From RFXV01 sp038150465 (GTDB lineage: Bacteria > Bacteroidota > Bacteroidia > Flavobacteriales > Schleiferiaceae), in the NCBI GenBank assembly GCA_038150465.1, contig JAYOTP010000043.1, positions 1 through 15,241 of the forward strand: a DNA stretch of 15,241 nt, in the 5' to 3' direction. A program made the position numbers and the translations under genes. This document shows positions 6,791-14,529 of the stretch, one piece after another (the stretch's first letter is position 1; the number at the start of each line of letters is the position of its first letter). The notes under the pieces were generated by a model. That model saw nothing but the letters and a program-made list of their open reading frames with translations. It ran no database searches and had not been told where the DNA came from.

Positions 6791-9643
6791 TTATTCGGCA
6801 AATGCTTCGATCGGAGCGCAGGTACACATCAGATTTCTGTCCCCATGGGCTTCATCGACCCTGCGGACCGAAGGCCAAAACTTGTTCTCGCTGATCCCGC
6901 TCATCGGAAATGCGGCCTTCTCCCTACTGTAGGGATGCGTCCATTCTTCTGCCGTGAGCATGGCCATAGTATGTGGTGCATTGTGCAGTGGATCGTCCTT
7001 ATCGTTCCATTTGCCCAGGGCGAGTTCATCGATCTCCTCTTTGATAGAGACCATGGCGCGTGCAAAGCGGTCAAGCTCTTCCTTGGTTTCGCTTTCTGTG
7101 GGTTCGATCATGATGGTCCCGGGAACGGGAAAACTCACAGTAGGCGCATGGTATCCGTAATCCATCAGGCGCTTGGCAATGTCCGAAACCTCCACGCCGA
7201 TCTTCTTGAAAGGACGGCAGTCCAGGATCATTTCATGGGCCACTCTCCCTTTGTCTCCGCGGTAGAGCACATCGAAGTGATCGCGCAAGCTGGCCTCCAA
7301 ATAGCTCGCATTGAGCAGGGCGATCTCCGTAGAGCGCTTCAAACCTCCGGCCCCAAGCATGCGGATATAGGCGTAGCTGATGATCAGGATCAGACCGCTG
7401 CCCCAGGGAGCCGCGGAAACGCCTGTGATACCCTGGTTCCCACCGGTCGGGATGGCTACGTTGCCTGGCAGAAAAGGTGTGAGGTGTTTGGCCACGCAGA
7501 TCGGGCCAACTCCGGGCCCTCCACCTCCATGTGGGATAGCAAAGGTTTTGTGCAGGTTCAAATGGCATACATCAGCGCCGATAGCCCCCGGACTAGTGAG
7601 CCCGACCTGTGCATTCATGTTGGCCCCGTCCATGTAGACCTGACCGCCGTGGGCATGGATCAGCGCGGTGACTTCCTTGATGTGCGCTTCAAATACCCCA
7701 TGGGTGGACGGATAGGTGACCATGAGCGCAGACAGGTTTTCGCTGTGCTCCTCCGCCTTGGCCTTGAGATCGGCCATGTCGATGTTTCCTGCTTCATCAC
7801 AGCGCACCACAACCACTTTCATCCCTGCCATGACCCCGGATGCCGGATTCGTACCGTGGGCAGAAGAGGGAATAAGGACGATGTCGCGGTTGGATTCTCC
7901 TCTGCTGTGGTGGTAGGCCCGAATGACCATCAGACCTGAATATTCGCCCTGAGCACCCGAATTGGGCTGCAAGGAGACGCCTTCAAAGCCTGTGATGGTC
8001 GCCAGATAGGACTCGAGTTCTGCAATGATCTTTTGATATCCCATGGCCTGCTCTGTGGGAACGAACGGATGCACATTGGCCAGTTTGGGCCAAGTGAGCG
8101 GGATCATCTCCACCGCCGCATTCAGTTTCATGGTGCAACTGCCCAGCGGGATCATGCTGTGGTTAAGTGAAAGGTCTTTGCGTTCCAGTCGCTTGATGTA
8201 GCGCATCAGCTCCGTCTCGGAATGGTAGCGATTGAAAACCTCCTGCTGCATGAACGACCCCTCACGGGAAAAAGGACCCAATGTATCTTCCTCTGGCTCT
8301 TCCAACTTCCCGATGCGGTCGCCCGTGCTTCGCGCCACCAACTCGAGTATGTCCTTGACATCGGAAAGGCTGGTGGTTTCGTCCAGAGCAATGCCCACGT
8401 CTCCGTTGCTGTGGTAACGGAAATTCATCCGTGCCTTTTCTGCCTCCGTCCTGAGATCCTGCTGTTGTCCTCTGTCCAGATCGAGGCAAAGCGTATCGAA
8501 AAAATGTCCGTTTTTCTGGTTGATCCCCAAACGTCCGAGTCCATCCGCCAAGCGAACGGCCAGCCGATGAATGCGATGGGCAATGGTCTTCAGCCCTTGA
8601 GGTCCATGATAGACACCGTACATCCCCGCCATGACCGCCAGCAAAACCTGAGCAGTGCAGATGTTCGAAGTGGCACGATCTCTTTTGATGTGCTGTTCAC
8701 GGGTCTGAAGGGCCATACGAAGGGCCGGCTGGCCATCTGTATCTATGGTTCTGCCGATGATCCTTCCGGGCAGCAATCGCTTGTAAGATTCCCTAGTGGC
8801 GAAGTAGGCTGCATGCGGACCGCCATAACCCAAGGGAATGCCCAAGCGCTGCGTCGTACCCAGAACACAATCGGCCCCCATTTCACCTGGAGGCTGGAGC
8901 AGGACAAGGGAAAGGATATCGCAGCTGACTGCAGCTTGAATGTTGTGTTTCTTCGCCTTTTCCAATAGCGGCCTTGGGTCGCGTATCCTTCCATAGGTGT
9001 CCGGATATTGGATCAGACAGCCAAAAAAGCTCTCGTCCAGATGGATCTCATCCGGATCCCCGATCACCAACTCCACTCCGATCGGCTCAGTGCGTGTCTT
9101 CAAAACCTCCAAGGTCTGAGGATGAGTGAAGCGGGAGGCAAAAAATCGCGTCGCCTTCTTCTGTCCCCCCTTGCGGGCCGAATGGAACATGCTCATCGCC
9201 TCTGCAGCTGCTGTGGCCTCATCCAGTAGTGAGGCGTTGGCGATCTCCATGCCCGTCAGCTCAGTGATCATCGTCTGATAGTTCAGCAAGGCCTCCATGC
9301 GTCCCTGAGCGATCTCCGCTTGATAAGGCGTGTAGGCGGTGTACCAGCCGGGATTTTCTAAAATATTTCGCTGAATGGGACCTGGCAGAATGGTGCCGTG
9401 ATAGCCCTGACCGATGTAGGTCCGGAACATCTCGTTTTGGTCGGCCAACTCCTGAATGTGCCGAAGAAATTCAAATTCCGAAATGGCTTCGGGGAGGTCC
9501 GTCATTTCTTCCGTCCGAATGCCCGCAGGAACGGTTTCTTCAACCAATTGCTCCAATGAAGAAACACCCACTGCTTCAAGCATTTCAGACACCTCATGCT
9601 CCCTTGGACCGATGTGTCGATATGCAAACGATTGATCATTCAT
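6791..9643 (-). CDS. gcvP: Glycine decarboxylase (glycine cleavage system P protein)
   Basis: GcvP is the PLP-dependent subunit of the glycine cleavage system: it decarboxylates glycine and passes the aminomethyl group to the lipoyl arm of GcvH. The 950-residue protein is the fused, full-length form (N- and C-terminal halves in one chain). It opens with the family motif RHIGP (9-13), contains the N-half signatures YTPYQAEIAQGRMEALLNYQ and LGIPLGYGGPHAAYFA, the junction SMIPLGSCTMKLN, and the cofactor site HLNLHKTFAIPHGGGGPG with PLP lysine 699. The C-terminus runs to the expected tail region. gcvT and gcvH are not adjacent, which is common in Bacteroidota. A TAnnTTTG element lies 17 bases upstream of the ATG at 9643, so it probably has its own promoter; the sugar transferase may be read through from it. 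Confidence 0.98.
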   Translation of the reverse strand: MNDQSFAYRHIGPREHEVSEMLEAVGVSSLEQLVEETVPAGIRTEEMTDLPEAISEFEFLRHIQELADQNEMFRTYIGQGYHGTILPGPIQRNILENPGWYTAYTPYQAEIAQGRMEALLNYQTMITELTGMEIANASLLDEATAAAEAMSMFHSARKGGQKKATRFFASRFTHPQTLEVLKTRTEPIGVELVIGDPDEIHLDESFFGCLIQYPDTYGRIRDPRPLLEKAKKHNIQAAVSCDILSLVLLQPPGEMGADCVLGTTQRLGIPLGYGGPHAAYFATRESYKRLLPGRIIGRTIDTDGQPALRMALQTREQHIKRDRATSNICTAQVLLAVMAGMYGVYHGPQGLKTIAHRIHRLAVRLADGLGRLGINQKNGHFFDTLCLDLDRGQQQDLRTEAEKARMNFRYHSNGDVGIALDETTSLSDVKDILELVARSTGDRIGKLEEPEEDTLGPFSREGSFMQQEVFNRYHSETELMRYIKRLERKDLSLNHSMIPLGSCTMKLNAAVEMIPLTWPKLANVHPFVPTEQAMGYQKIIAELESYLATITGFEGVSLQPNSGAQGEYSGLMVIRAYHHSRGESNRDIVLIPSSAHGTNPASGVMAGMKVVVVRCDEAGNIDMADLKAKAEEHSENLSALMVTYPSTHGVFEAHIKEVTALIHAHGGQVYMDGANMNAQVGLTSPGAIGADVCHLNLHKTFAIPHGGGGPGVGPICVAKHLTPFLPGNVAIPTGGNQGITGVSAAPWGSGLILIISYAYIRMLGAGGLKRSTEIALLNASYLEASLRDHFDVLYRGDKGRVAHEMILDCRPFKKIGVEVSDIAKRLMDYGYHAPTVSFPVPGTIMIEPTESETKEELDRFARAMVSIKEEIDELALGKWNDKDDPLHNAPHTMAMLTAEEWTHPYSREKAAFPMSGISENKFWPSVRRVDEAHGDRNLMCTCAPIEAFAE

Positions 9644-9660
9644 GGCATAGCTCTTATGGA

Positions 9661-9668
9661 CAAAATTA
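9661..9668 (-). promoter_or_regulatory. -7 promoter element for gcvP
   Basis: The minus strand reads TAATTTTG, an exact match to TAnnTTTG, 17 bases before the gcvP ATG. The predicted start site near 9655 leaves a leader of about a dozen bases, too short for a glycine riboswitch. No convincing -33 TTTG was found at the usual spacing. It directly follows a small hairpin at 9671-9684. Confidence 0.5.
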
Positions 9669-9670
9669 AG

Positions 9671-9684
9671 GCAGCCAAAGCTGC
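9671..9684 (-). terminator. Weak hairpin downstream of the surface protein gene
   Basis: GCAGC, loop CAAA, GCTGC form a five-base-pair stem 43 bases past the stop of the 673-aa protein gene. On the minus strand it is followed by CTTAATTTTG, a poor T-tract that is at the same time the gcvP -7 element. It may terminate the upstream transcript weakly, or be incidental. Confidence 0.35.
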
Positions 9685-9726
9685 ATTTTGAAAAAGAAAA
9701 CCAATGAATTTCCTCAATGGTTCGCG

Positions 9727-11748
9727 TCAGCGATGCAGATGGATGGAGCCTTGTTCAGAATGTGTCCCTCCATCCTCCAATTCCAGTTCGATCGCGAAAT
9801 AATATACCCCCTCTGGCACGGGCGTACCATTGAAAGTCCCATCCCATGAATGGGTGATGCTGCCCGATCGGAAAATTTGCTCACCCCACCTGTTGAACAC
9901 CCGGAACACAAAGGATCGAATGCCAGACCCTTGTATGACGAACAAGTCGTTGATCCGATCGCCGTTGGGCGTGAATGCGGTCGGCACAAAAAGGCTGTAT
10001 TCCTGTCGGACCTCGATCGTCTGCCAGGTAGTGTCAGAGCAGCCCAGTCTGTCCGTGGTCCGCAATTGAATGATGTAGGTGCCCGCACGGCTGTAGGTGT
10101 GCTTGGGCTGACTGACCGTCGAACTATTTCCATCCCCCAGGTCCCAAAAGAACTGTACACCATTCCTGCTGTAATTGCTGATCTGAATGCTCAATGTCGA
10201 AGCAGGGTCTTCCAGGGCAGCGAAGGAGGCCAGAACCGGATCAGGAATGTGGACGACCGCTGTATCGCGTGCGAATTGGCCGCATGCATCCACGAGTTGA
10301 AATGCGGGCCGAAAACTTGAATCACTGGGAAATCTGCGATTCGGATCAGTATTCCCATCCCACCAAGAGAATACATAAGGGGGAGCTCCTCCGGAGAAAG
10401 AAATGGACAGGGAAACAGAATCCCCCGGACAGGCCCAACTTGAATCTGTCTGCAAGGCAAGTGGCGAAAGCGGGCGAACATACAGACGGAGGCTGTCCAC
10501 CACACTATCTGCCGCGCATTCATCCCAGGCGTAGAAGATGTAGGTGCGGTCTGCCGAGACCGTATCCCATCGTGTGGCTTGGGTGCTTCCGTCTTCCCAG
10601 GCGCCAGAAAGCTGACCTTCTCCACCACTGAACTGGGCACTGAGTTGTACGGCTGTATTGGGGCAATCCAAGGTATCGGTTCCCTGCAGCAGGGAGACAC
10701 TCGCCTGAACAGGCTGACGGTCGCGAATGGTGAATACGATCTGCTGCGGAGAATACGCATAGCAGGGAGAGACGATCTGTGCGGCATCGATCACGATCGT
10801 CTCCAGGCCTTCCGCAATACCATCGTCAAATGTGAGGATCGGAACAGAATCGATGCGAACGCCCGAGGGCAAGTGAAAGGAGTCGGGCAAAAAGGCGAAG
10901 TCCTGTCCCTCGGTCGCTGTACCGGATAAATTGTAATGGATCGTCAAGGGCTGACTGACATTCCCTTGTTTTTCCACGAGCAGGTAGCCCGCATTGCAGC
11001 CTTCGACCAAAAGCGTATCCGTGAACGAATTGTTGTGGTTCGTCGAAGTGGAAAATTGGACGGTGGGCACATTGAAACTGCGCGCCTCCAGGAAGGTCAT
11101 GGAGTGGTAATTCTGATCCAGAACATCGGCTACCGCCAACTTGATATGATACAAATTGCCGCATGTGACCTGAGCACCTGCACGCAGGGGAAGAGAATAG
11201 CCTGTGGCATTGACGTTATTGGCCATCGGGTGTGCAACATACCAGGCCGCACTGGAGGTGAAATTGGGATTGGCCGCCTGACATGTGGATGCCGGATACC
11301 CTCCAGAGGGAAACCCCTGGTTCAGGGTATTCACCGCAACGGGCACAGGAGGAAAAGTTCCAGGCACCTGAGCGAGGTTCACAGTNNNNNNNNNNNNNNN
11401 NNNNNNNNNNNNNNNNNNNNNNNNNNNNNNNNNNNNNNNNNNNNNNNNNNNNNNNNNNNNNNNNNNNNNNNNNNNNNNNNNNNNNGCATTTCCCGAGATC
11501 ATCACAATACCCGAATCAATGCCAAATCCAAAGCTGTTGCCGTTGGTGAATTTGCCGATCTGCACCGAATTGGACGCGGGAGGAAAACCAGGCAGAAAGG
11601 GCACTCCTGGTCCGAGCAGAACATTTTGCACCAAATGGTCCGGGTTGTTGAAAGGCGGGCTGTTGGTGACCAAGATCTGCGCGTCCACAAGGTGGACCAT
11701 TCCAAACAACAATCCAAAAACACAGCGTAGCAAGTGGCTCCTTTTCAC
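9727..11748 (-). CDS. Secreted surface protein: choice-of-anchor L, Calx-beta-like, PKD and gliding-motility-type C-terminal domain (broken by N gap)
   Basis: A large cell-surface protein of unknown specific role, split by 100 N. Translation starts at a GTG (11748) giving MKRSHLLRCVFGLLFGMVHLVDAQ, a signal peptide. Residues 25-226 (numbered with the N run as 34 unknowns) resemble a choice-of-anchor L domain: HLVQNVLLGPGV, IGKFTNG, FGIDSGIVMISGN, gap, VNLAQVPGT, CGNLYHIKLAVAD and SMTFLEARSF. Residues 228-342 look Calx-beta-like (GTATEGQDF, TFDDGIAEGLETIVI). Two Ig-like or SprB-like segments follow (about 347-505; CPNTAVQLSAQFSGGEG and CPGDSVSLSISFSGGAPPY), then a PKD domain (506-583; FFWDLGDGNSS, HTYSRAGTYIIQLR). 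Residues 584-673 (VPTAFTPNGDRINDLFVI, FRVFNRWGEQIF, GVYYFAIEL) are the gliding-motility-associated C-terminal domain, a type B T9SS signal. The length given is only nominal because of the gap. Confidence 0.88.
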   Translation of the reverse strand: MKRSHLLRCVFGLLFGMVHLVDAQILVTNSPPFNNPDHLVQNVLLGPGVPFLPGFPPASNSVQIGKFTNGNSFGFGIDSGIVMISGNXXXXXXXXXXXXXXXXXXXXXXXXXXXXXXXXXXTVNLAQVPGTFPPVPVAVNTLNQGFPSGGYPASTCQAANPNFTSSAAWYVAHPMANNVNATGYSLPLRAGAQVTCGNLYHIKLAVADVLDQNYHSMTFLEARSFNVPTVQFSTSTNHNNSFTDTLLVEGCNAGYLLVEKQGNVSQPLTIHYNLSGTATEGQDFAFLPDSFHLPSGVRIDSVPILTFDDGIAEGLETIVIDAAQIVSPCYAYSPQQIVFTIRDRQPVQASVSLLQGTDTLDCPNTAVQLSAQFSGGEGQLSGAWEDGSTQATRWDTVSADRTYIFYAWDECAADSVVDSLRLYVRPLSPLALQTDSSWACPGDSVSLSISFSGGAPPYVFSWWDGNTDPNRRFPSDSSFRPAFQLVDACGQFARDTAVVHIPDPVLASFAALEDPASTLSIQISNYSRNGVQFFWDLGDGNSSTVSQPKHTYSRAGTYIIQLRTTDRLGCSDTTWQTIEVRQEYSLFVPTAFTPNGDRINDLFVIQGSGIRSFVFRVFNRWGEQIFRSGSITHSWDGTFNGTPVPEGVYYFAIELELEDGGTHSEQGSIHLHR
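11386..11485. other. Assembly gap (100 N)
   Basis: Exactly 100 N interrupt the choice-of-anchor L domain of the surface protein. A round 100 is the usual placeholder for a gap of unknown size. Both flanks are coding and happen to stay in one frame across the run. The family normally has far more than 33 residues between the SGNA and VNLAQVPGT motifs, so the true gap is probably larger. Confidence 0.97.
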
Positions 11749-11985
11749 TTGGTAAATCTAGGGAAAGGTACTTGCGAAGGGCCTGCAGGAAACGCATCGC
11801 TATGCGTCTTTGGCTCATTCAACGCCTTGATCATGCGGATGCAATACCCAAGGGAAGATTTTTTGCCCAATTGACCCATTCAGCGTTCTTTTTCGCGGAG
11901 CGAGTTCAAGGCAGATCTCTAACAGAAAGAACGAAGCCCCTGACCAAGGACGCAGTCGCTAAATTTGAAGACCAAAGCATTGCAC
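11749..11985. other. Divergent intergenic region between surface protein and dipeptidase genes
   Basis: These 237 bases separate the GTG at 11748 (minus) from the ATG at 11986 (plus). Reading frames crossing it look like shadows. It should hold promoters for both genes. On the minus strand the bases before the GTG hold only imperfect -7 matches (TACCTTTC, TAGATTTA). On the plus strand an exact TAAATTTG lies at 11960-11967. I see no RNA gene or repeat in it. Confidence 0.6.
11960..11967 (+). promoter_or_regulatory. -7 promoter element for the M20 dipeptidase gene
   Basis: TAAATTTG is an exact match to the Bacteroidota -7 consensus TAnnTTTG, 18 bases before the ATG at 11986. It overlaps the TTG at 11965 that would be an alternative start codon, arguing that translation begins at the ATG. 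No TTTG was found at the usual -33 distance. Confidence 0.5.
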
Positions 11986-13377
11986 ATGACCCCACAAGAA
12001 TATCTGGCCGAGCACAAGGAGCGTTTTTTGGAAGAACTGTTCGAGCTCTTGCGCATTCCATCCATCAGTGCGGACTCTGCGTATAAAGAGGATGTGATCC
12101 GAACGGCGCATTCGGTCGCAGACAGCCTGAAGAAAGCAGGTGCTGATCAGGTGGAGATCAACGAGACGCCGGGCTATCCTGTGGTGACGGCCGAAAAGAT
12201 CGTGGATCCCTCCAAACCCACGGTTTTGGTGTACGGCCACTACGATGTGCAACCGCCAGATCCCATGGATCTGTGGGAAAGCGGACCTTTTGAACCGGTC
12301 ATCAAAAAAACAGAATTACATCCCGAAGGAGCCATTTTCGCCCGAGGTGCCTGTGATGATAAGGGGCAGATGTTCATGCACATCAAGGCATTCGAGGCCA
12401 TGTGGGCGACGGATTCGCTGGCGTGCAACATCAAATTCATGATCGAAGGCGAAGAGGAAGTGGGCTCAGAGAATCTGGCCTGGTTCGTCGAACGCAATAA
12501 AGCGAAAATGGCCTGTGATGTGATCCTGATATCCGATACGGGCATGCTGGCCAATGACATTCCCTCCATTTGCACAGGGCTCAGAGGCCTGAGCTATGTG
12601 GAGGTTGAATTGACAGGCCCCAACCGCGATCTGCATTCAGGCTTGTACGGAGGTGCCGTGGCCAACCCGATCAATGTACTCACCCAAATGATCGCCTCTC
12701 TGCACAATGAAAAGAAAGAGATCACCATCCCTGGTTTTTACGATAAAGTAGAAGTTCTAGGACTGGAAGAACGGGAAGAGATGGCCAAGGCGCCCTTCTC
12801 GCAAGAAGAATACAACAAGGCCCTGGACATTGCCCAGGAAGAAGGAGAAGAAGGCTACCGGACCATGGAGCGCAACAGCATCCGCCCTACCCTCGATGTG
12901 AACGGGATCTGGGGAGGATATACGGGAGAGGGCGCCAAAACGGTGATCCCCTCAAAAGCTTATGCGAAGATCTCCATGCGCCTGGTTCCGCACCAGGAGC
13001 CCGAAGAGATCACCCAAATGTTCACCGATCACTTCAGGTCCATCGCACCGAATTCGGTTAAAATAAAGGTGACCCCACACCATGGAGGCGAACCTTATGT
13101 CTCACCGACCGACACAGCCGAGTATCAAGCTGCGAGCAAAGCCATGGAAACCACTTTTGGCAAGCGGCCGATTCCCGTCCGAAGTGGCGGAAGCATCCCG
13201 ATCGTGGCCCTCTTCGAAAGAGAGTTGAACGCCAAGAGCATACTCTTCGGTTTTGGACTGGACTCAGATGCGATCCACTCGCCCAATGAACATTACGGAC
13301 TCTTCAACTTCTTCAAGGGAATTGAGACGATTCCGTACTTCTACACCTACTACAATGAAAAGAAAGCGGATCAGTAA
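11986..13377 (+). CDS. M20 family metallodipeptidase
   Basis: A two-zinc cytoplasmic peptidase of family M20, in the dipeptidase / Cys-Gly dipeptidase group (relatives of CNDP2 and yeast Dug1), probably hydrolysing dipeptides. From the ATG at 11986 it has 463 residues, normal for the group, beginning MTPQEYLAEHKERFLEELFELL. Metal and catalytic residues are in place: His85 and Asp87 in YGHYDVQPPDP, bridging Asp124 in GACDDKGQ, the base Glu157 and ligand Glu158 in EGEEEVGSEN, Asp184 in SDTGM, and His431 in HSPNEHYG. The central dimerisation domain contains DLHSGLYGGAVANP. A TTG seven codons upstream (11965) is a possible longer start, but lies inside a promoter-like element. No signal peptide is seen. 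gmd follows after 36 bases and may be co-transcribed. Confidence 0.94.
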   Translation: MTPQEYLAEHKERFLEELFELLRIPSISADSAYKEDVIRTAHSVADSLKKAGADQVEINETPGYPVVTAEKIVDPSKPTVLVYGHYDVQPPDPMDLWESGPFEPVIKKTELHPEGAIFARGACDDKGQMFMHIKAFEAMWATDSLACNIKFMIEGEEEVGSENLAWFVERNKAKMACDVILISDTGMLANDIPSICTGLRGLSYVEVELTGPNRDLHSGLYGGAVANPINVLTQMIASLHNEKKEITIPGFYDKVEVLGLEEREEMAKAPFSQEEYNKALDIAQEEGEEGYRTMERNSIRPTLDVNGIWGGYTGEGAKTVIPSKAYAKISMRLVPHQEPEEITQMFTDHFRSIAPNSVKIKVTPHHGGEPYVSPTDTAEYQAASKAMETTFGKRPIPVRSGGSIPIVALFERELNAKSILFGFGLDSDAIHSPNEHYGLFNFFKGIETIPYFYTYYNEKKADQ

Positions 13378-13413
13378 GTCATTCTTCTGAACCGACGTCT
13401 GAATACCCGGCAC

Positions 13414-14529
13414 ATGAAAAAAGCACTGATCACAGGAATCACCGGTCAAGATGGCGCCTACTTAGCGGAGCTCCTCCTTGAAAAAGGATATGAGGTGCAC
13501 GGGGTCAAAAGACGGTCCTCGCTTTTCAATACCCACCGCATCGACCATTTATACCAGGACCCGCATGAGACCGATGTCCGTTTTCACCTGCACCACGGTG
13601 ATCTGACCGACAGCATGAACATCACCCGGCTCATTCAGGAAGTGCAGCCCGATGAGATCTACAATCTGGGCGCCATGTCGCACGTCCGGGTGAGCTTCGA
13701 TACGCCGGAATACACGGCCAATGTGGATGGATTGGGCACTCTGAGGATCTTAGAAGCTGTGCGTCTTCTCGGACTTACCGAAAAGACCCGCATCTATCAG
13801 GCCTCCACTTCGGAGTTGTATGGGCTGGTGCAAGAAGTACCTCAATCCGAGAAAACACCCTTTTACCCACGCTCTCCCTATGCGGTCGCGAAGATGTATG
13901 GCTACTGGATCACTGTGAACTACCGTGAAGCCTACAATATGTATGCATGCAATGGCATACTGTTCAACCACGAATCGCCCATGCGTGGAGAAACCTTTGT
14001 GACCCGAAAGATCACTTTGGCCGTTGCCAAGATCGCTTTGGGCATACAGGAAACCGTGTATATGGGAAACCTCGATGCGCAGAGGGATTGGGGGCACGCC
14101 AAGGACTATGTGGAAGCCATGTGGCTGATGCTGCAGCAGGAAGAAGCGGAAGATTTTGTGATCGCTACCGGGGTGACAACGTCCATTCGCACCTTTATCG
14201 AAAAGGCCTTTGGCCAGGTTGGCGTGGAATTGGCTTGGGAAGGCACCGGGACCGATGAAACAGCGGTCGTGAAAAGAGCGATGAACCCTGATCATCCTGT
14301 TCAGGAAGGTCAGGTGGTTGTGCGCATCGACCCGAAATACTATCGACCCACAGAGGTGGACCTATTGATCGGCGATGCCAGCAAGGCACAGCAAAAATTG
14401 GGGTGGACGCCGCGGATTGAACTGGATGAATTGGTGGCCTCGATGATCGAGGAGGACCTCAAGTACGCGCGTCGACATGTTTACCTTGAAAAAGGCGGAC
14501 ATCGGGCACGGCAATTCAGAGAAGAATGA
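13414..14529 (+). CDS. gmd: GDP-mannose 4,6-dehydratase
   Basis: Gmd converts GDP-D-mannose to GDP-4-keto-6-deoxy-D-mannose, the first committed step to GDP-L-fucose and related deoxy sugars. The 371-residue protein is a full-length extended short-chain dehydrogenase/reductase: NADP-binding loop GITGQDG (8-14), the NADP-selecting VKRRSS (31-36), NTHRIDHLY, and catalytic residues Thr132 and Glu134 in STSELYG with Tyr156 and Lys160 in SPYAVAKMYGYW. ILFNHESPMRGETFVTRKIT and the RDWGHAKDYVEAMWLMLQ stretch are specific to Gmd. Its stop overlaps the next gene's start as ATGA (14526-14529), coupling it to GDP-fucose synthase. Confidence 0.98.
   Translation: MKKALITGITGQDGAYLAELLLEKGYEVHGVKRRSSLFNTHRIDHLYQDPHETDVRFHLHHGDLTDSMNITRLIQEVQPDEIYNLGAMSHVRVSFDTPEYTANVDGLGTLRILEAVRLLGLTEKTRIYQASTSELYGLVQEVPQSEKTPFYPRSPYAVAKMYGYWITVNYREAYNMYACNGILFNHESPMRGETFVTRKITLAVAKIALGIQETVYMGNLDAQRDWGHAKDYVEAMWLMLQQEEAEDFVIATGVTTSIRTFIEKAFGQVGVELAWEGTGTDETAVVKRAMNPDHPVQEGQVVVRIDPKYYRPTEVDLLIGDASKAQQKLGWTPRIELDELVASMIEEDLKYARRHVYLEKGGHRARQFREE

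Noticed and set aside
6845..7939. Long plus-strand open frame of 364 codons opposite gcvP
   Set aside because: It is fully antisense to the well-conserved gcvP coding sequence and has a His/Asp/Arg-rich shadow composition with no domain. It reflects the codon bias of gcvP.
9644..9726. Possible glycine riboswitch upstream of gcvP
   Set aside because: Only 83 bases separate the genes and the probable leader is about a dozen bases, far too short for the known aptamer.
10936..11730. 264-codon plus-strand frame crossing the N gap
   Set aside because: Antisense to the surface protein gene and dependent on the arbitrary N length; Arg/Gly/His-rich shadow.
11965..11985. TTG start extending the dipeptidase by seven residues
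   Set aside because: The TTG lies inside the TAAATTTG promoter element; the ATG at 11986 gives a family-typical N-terminus.
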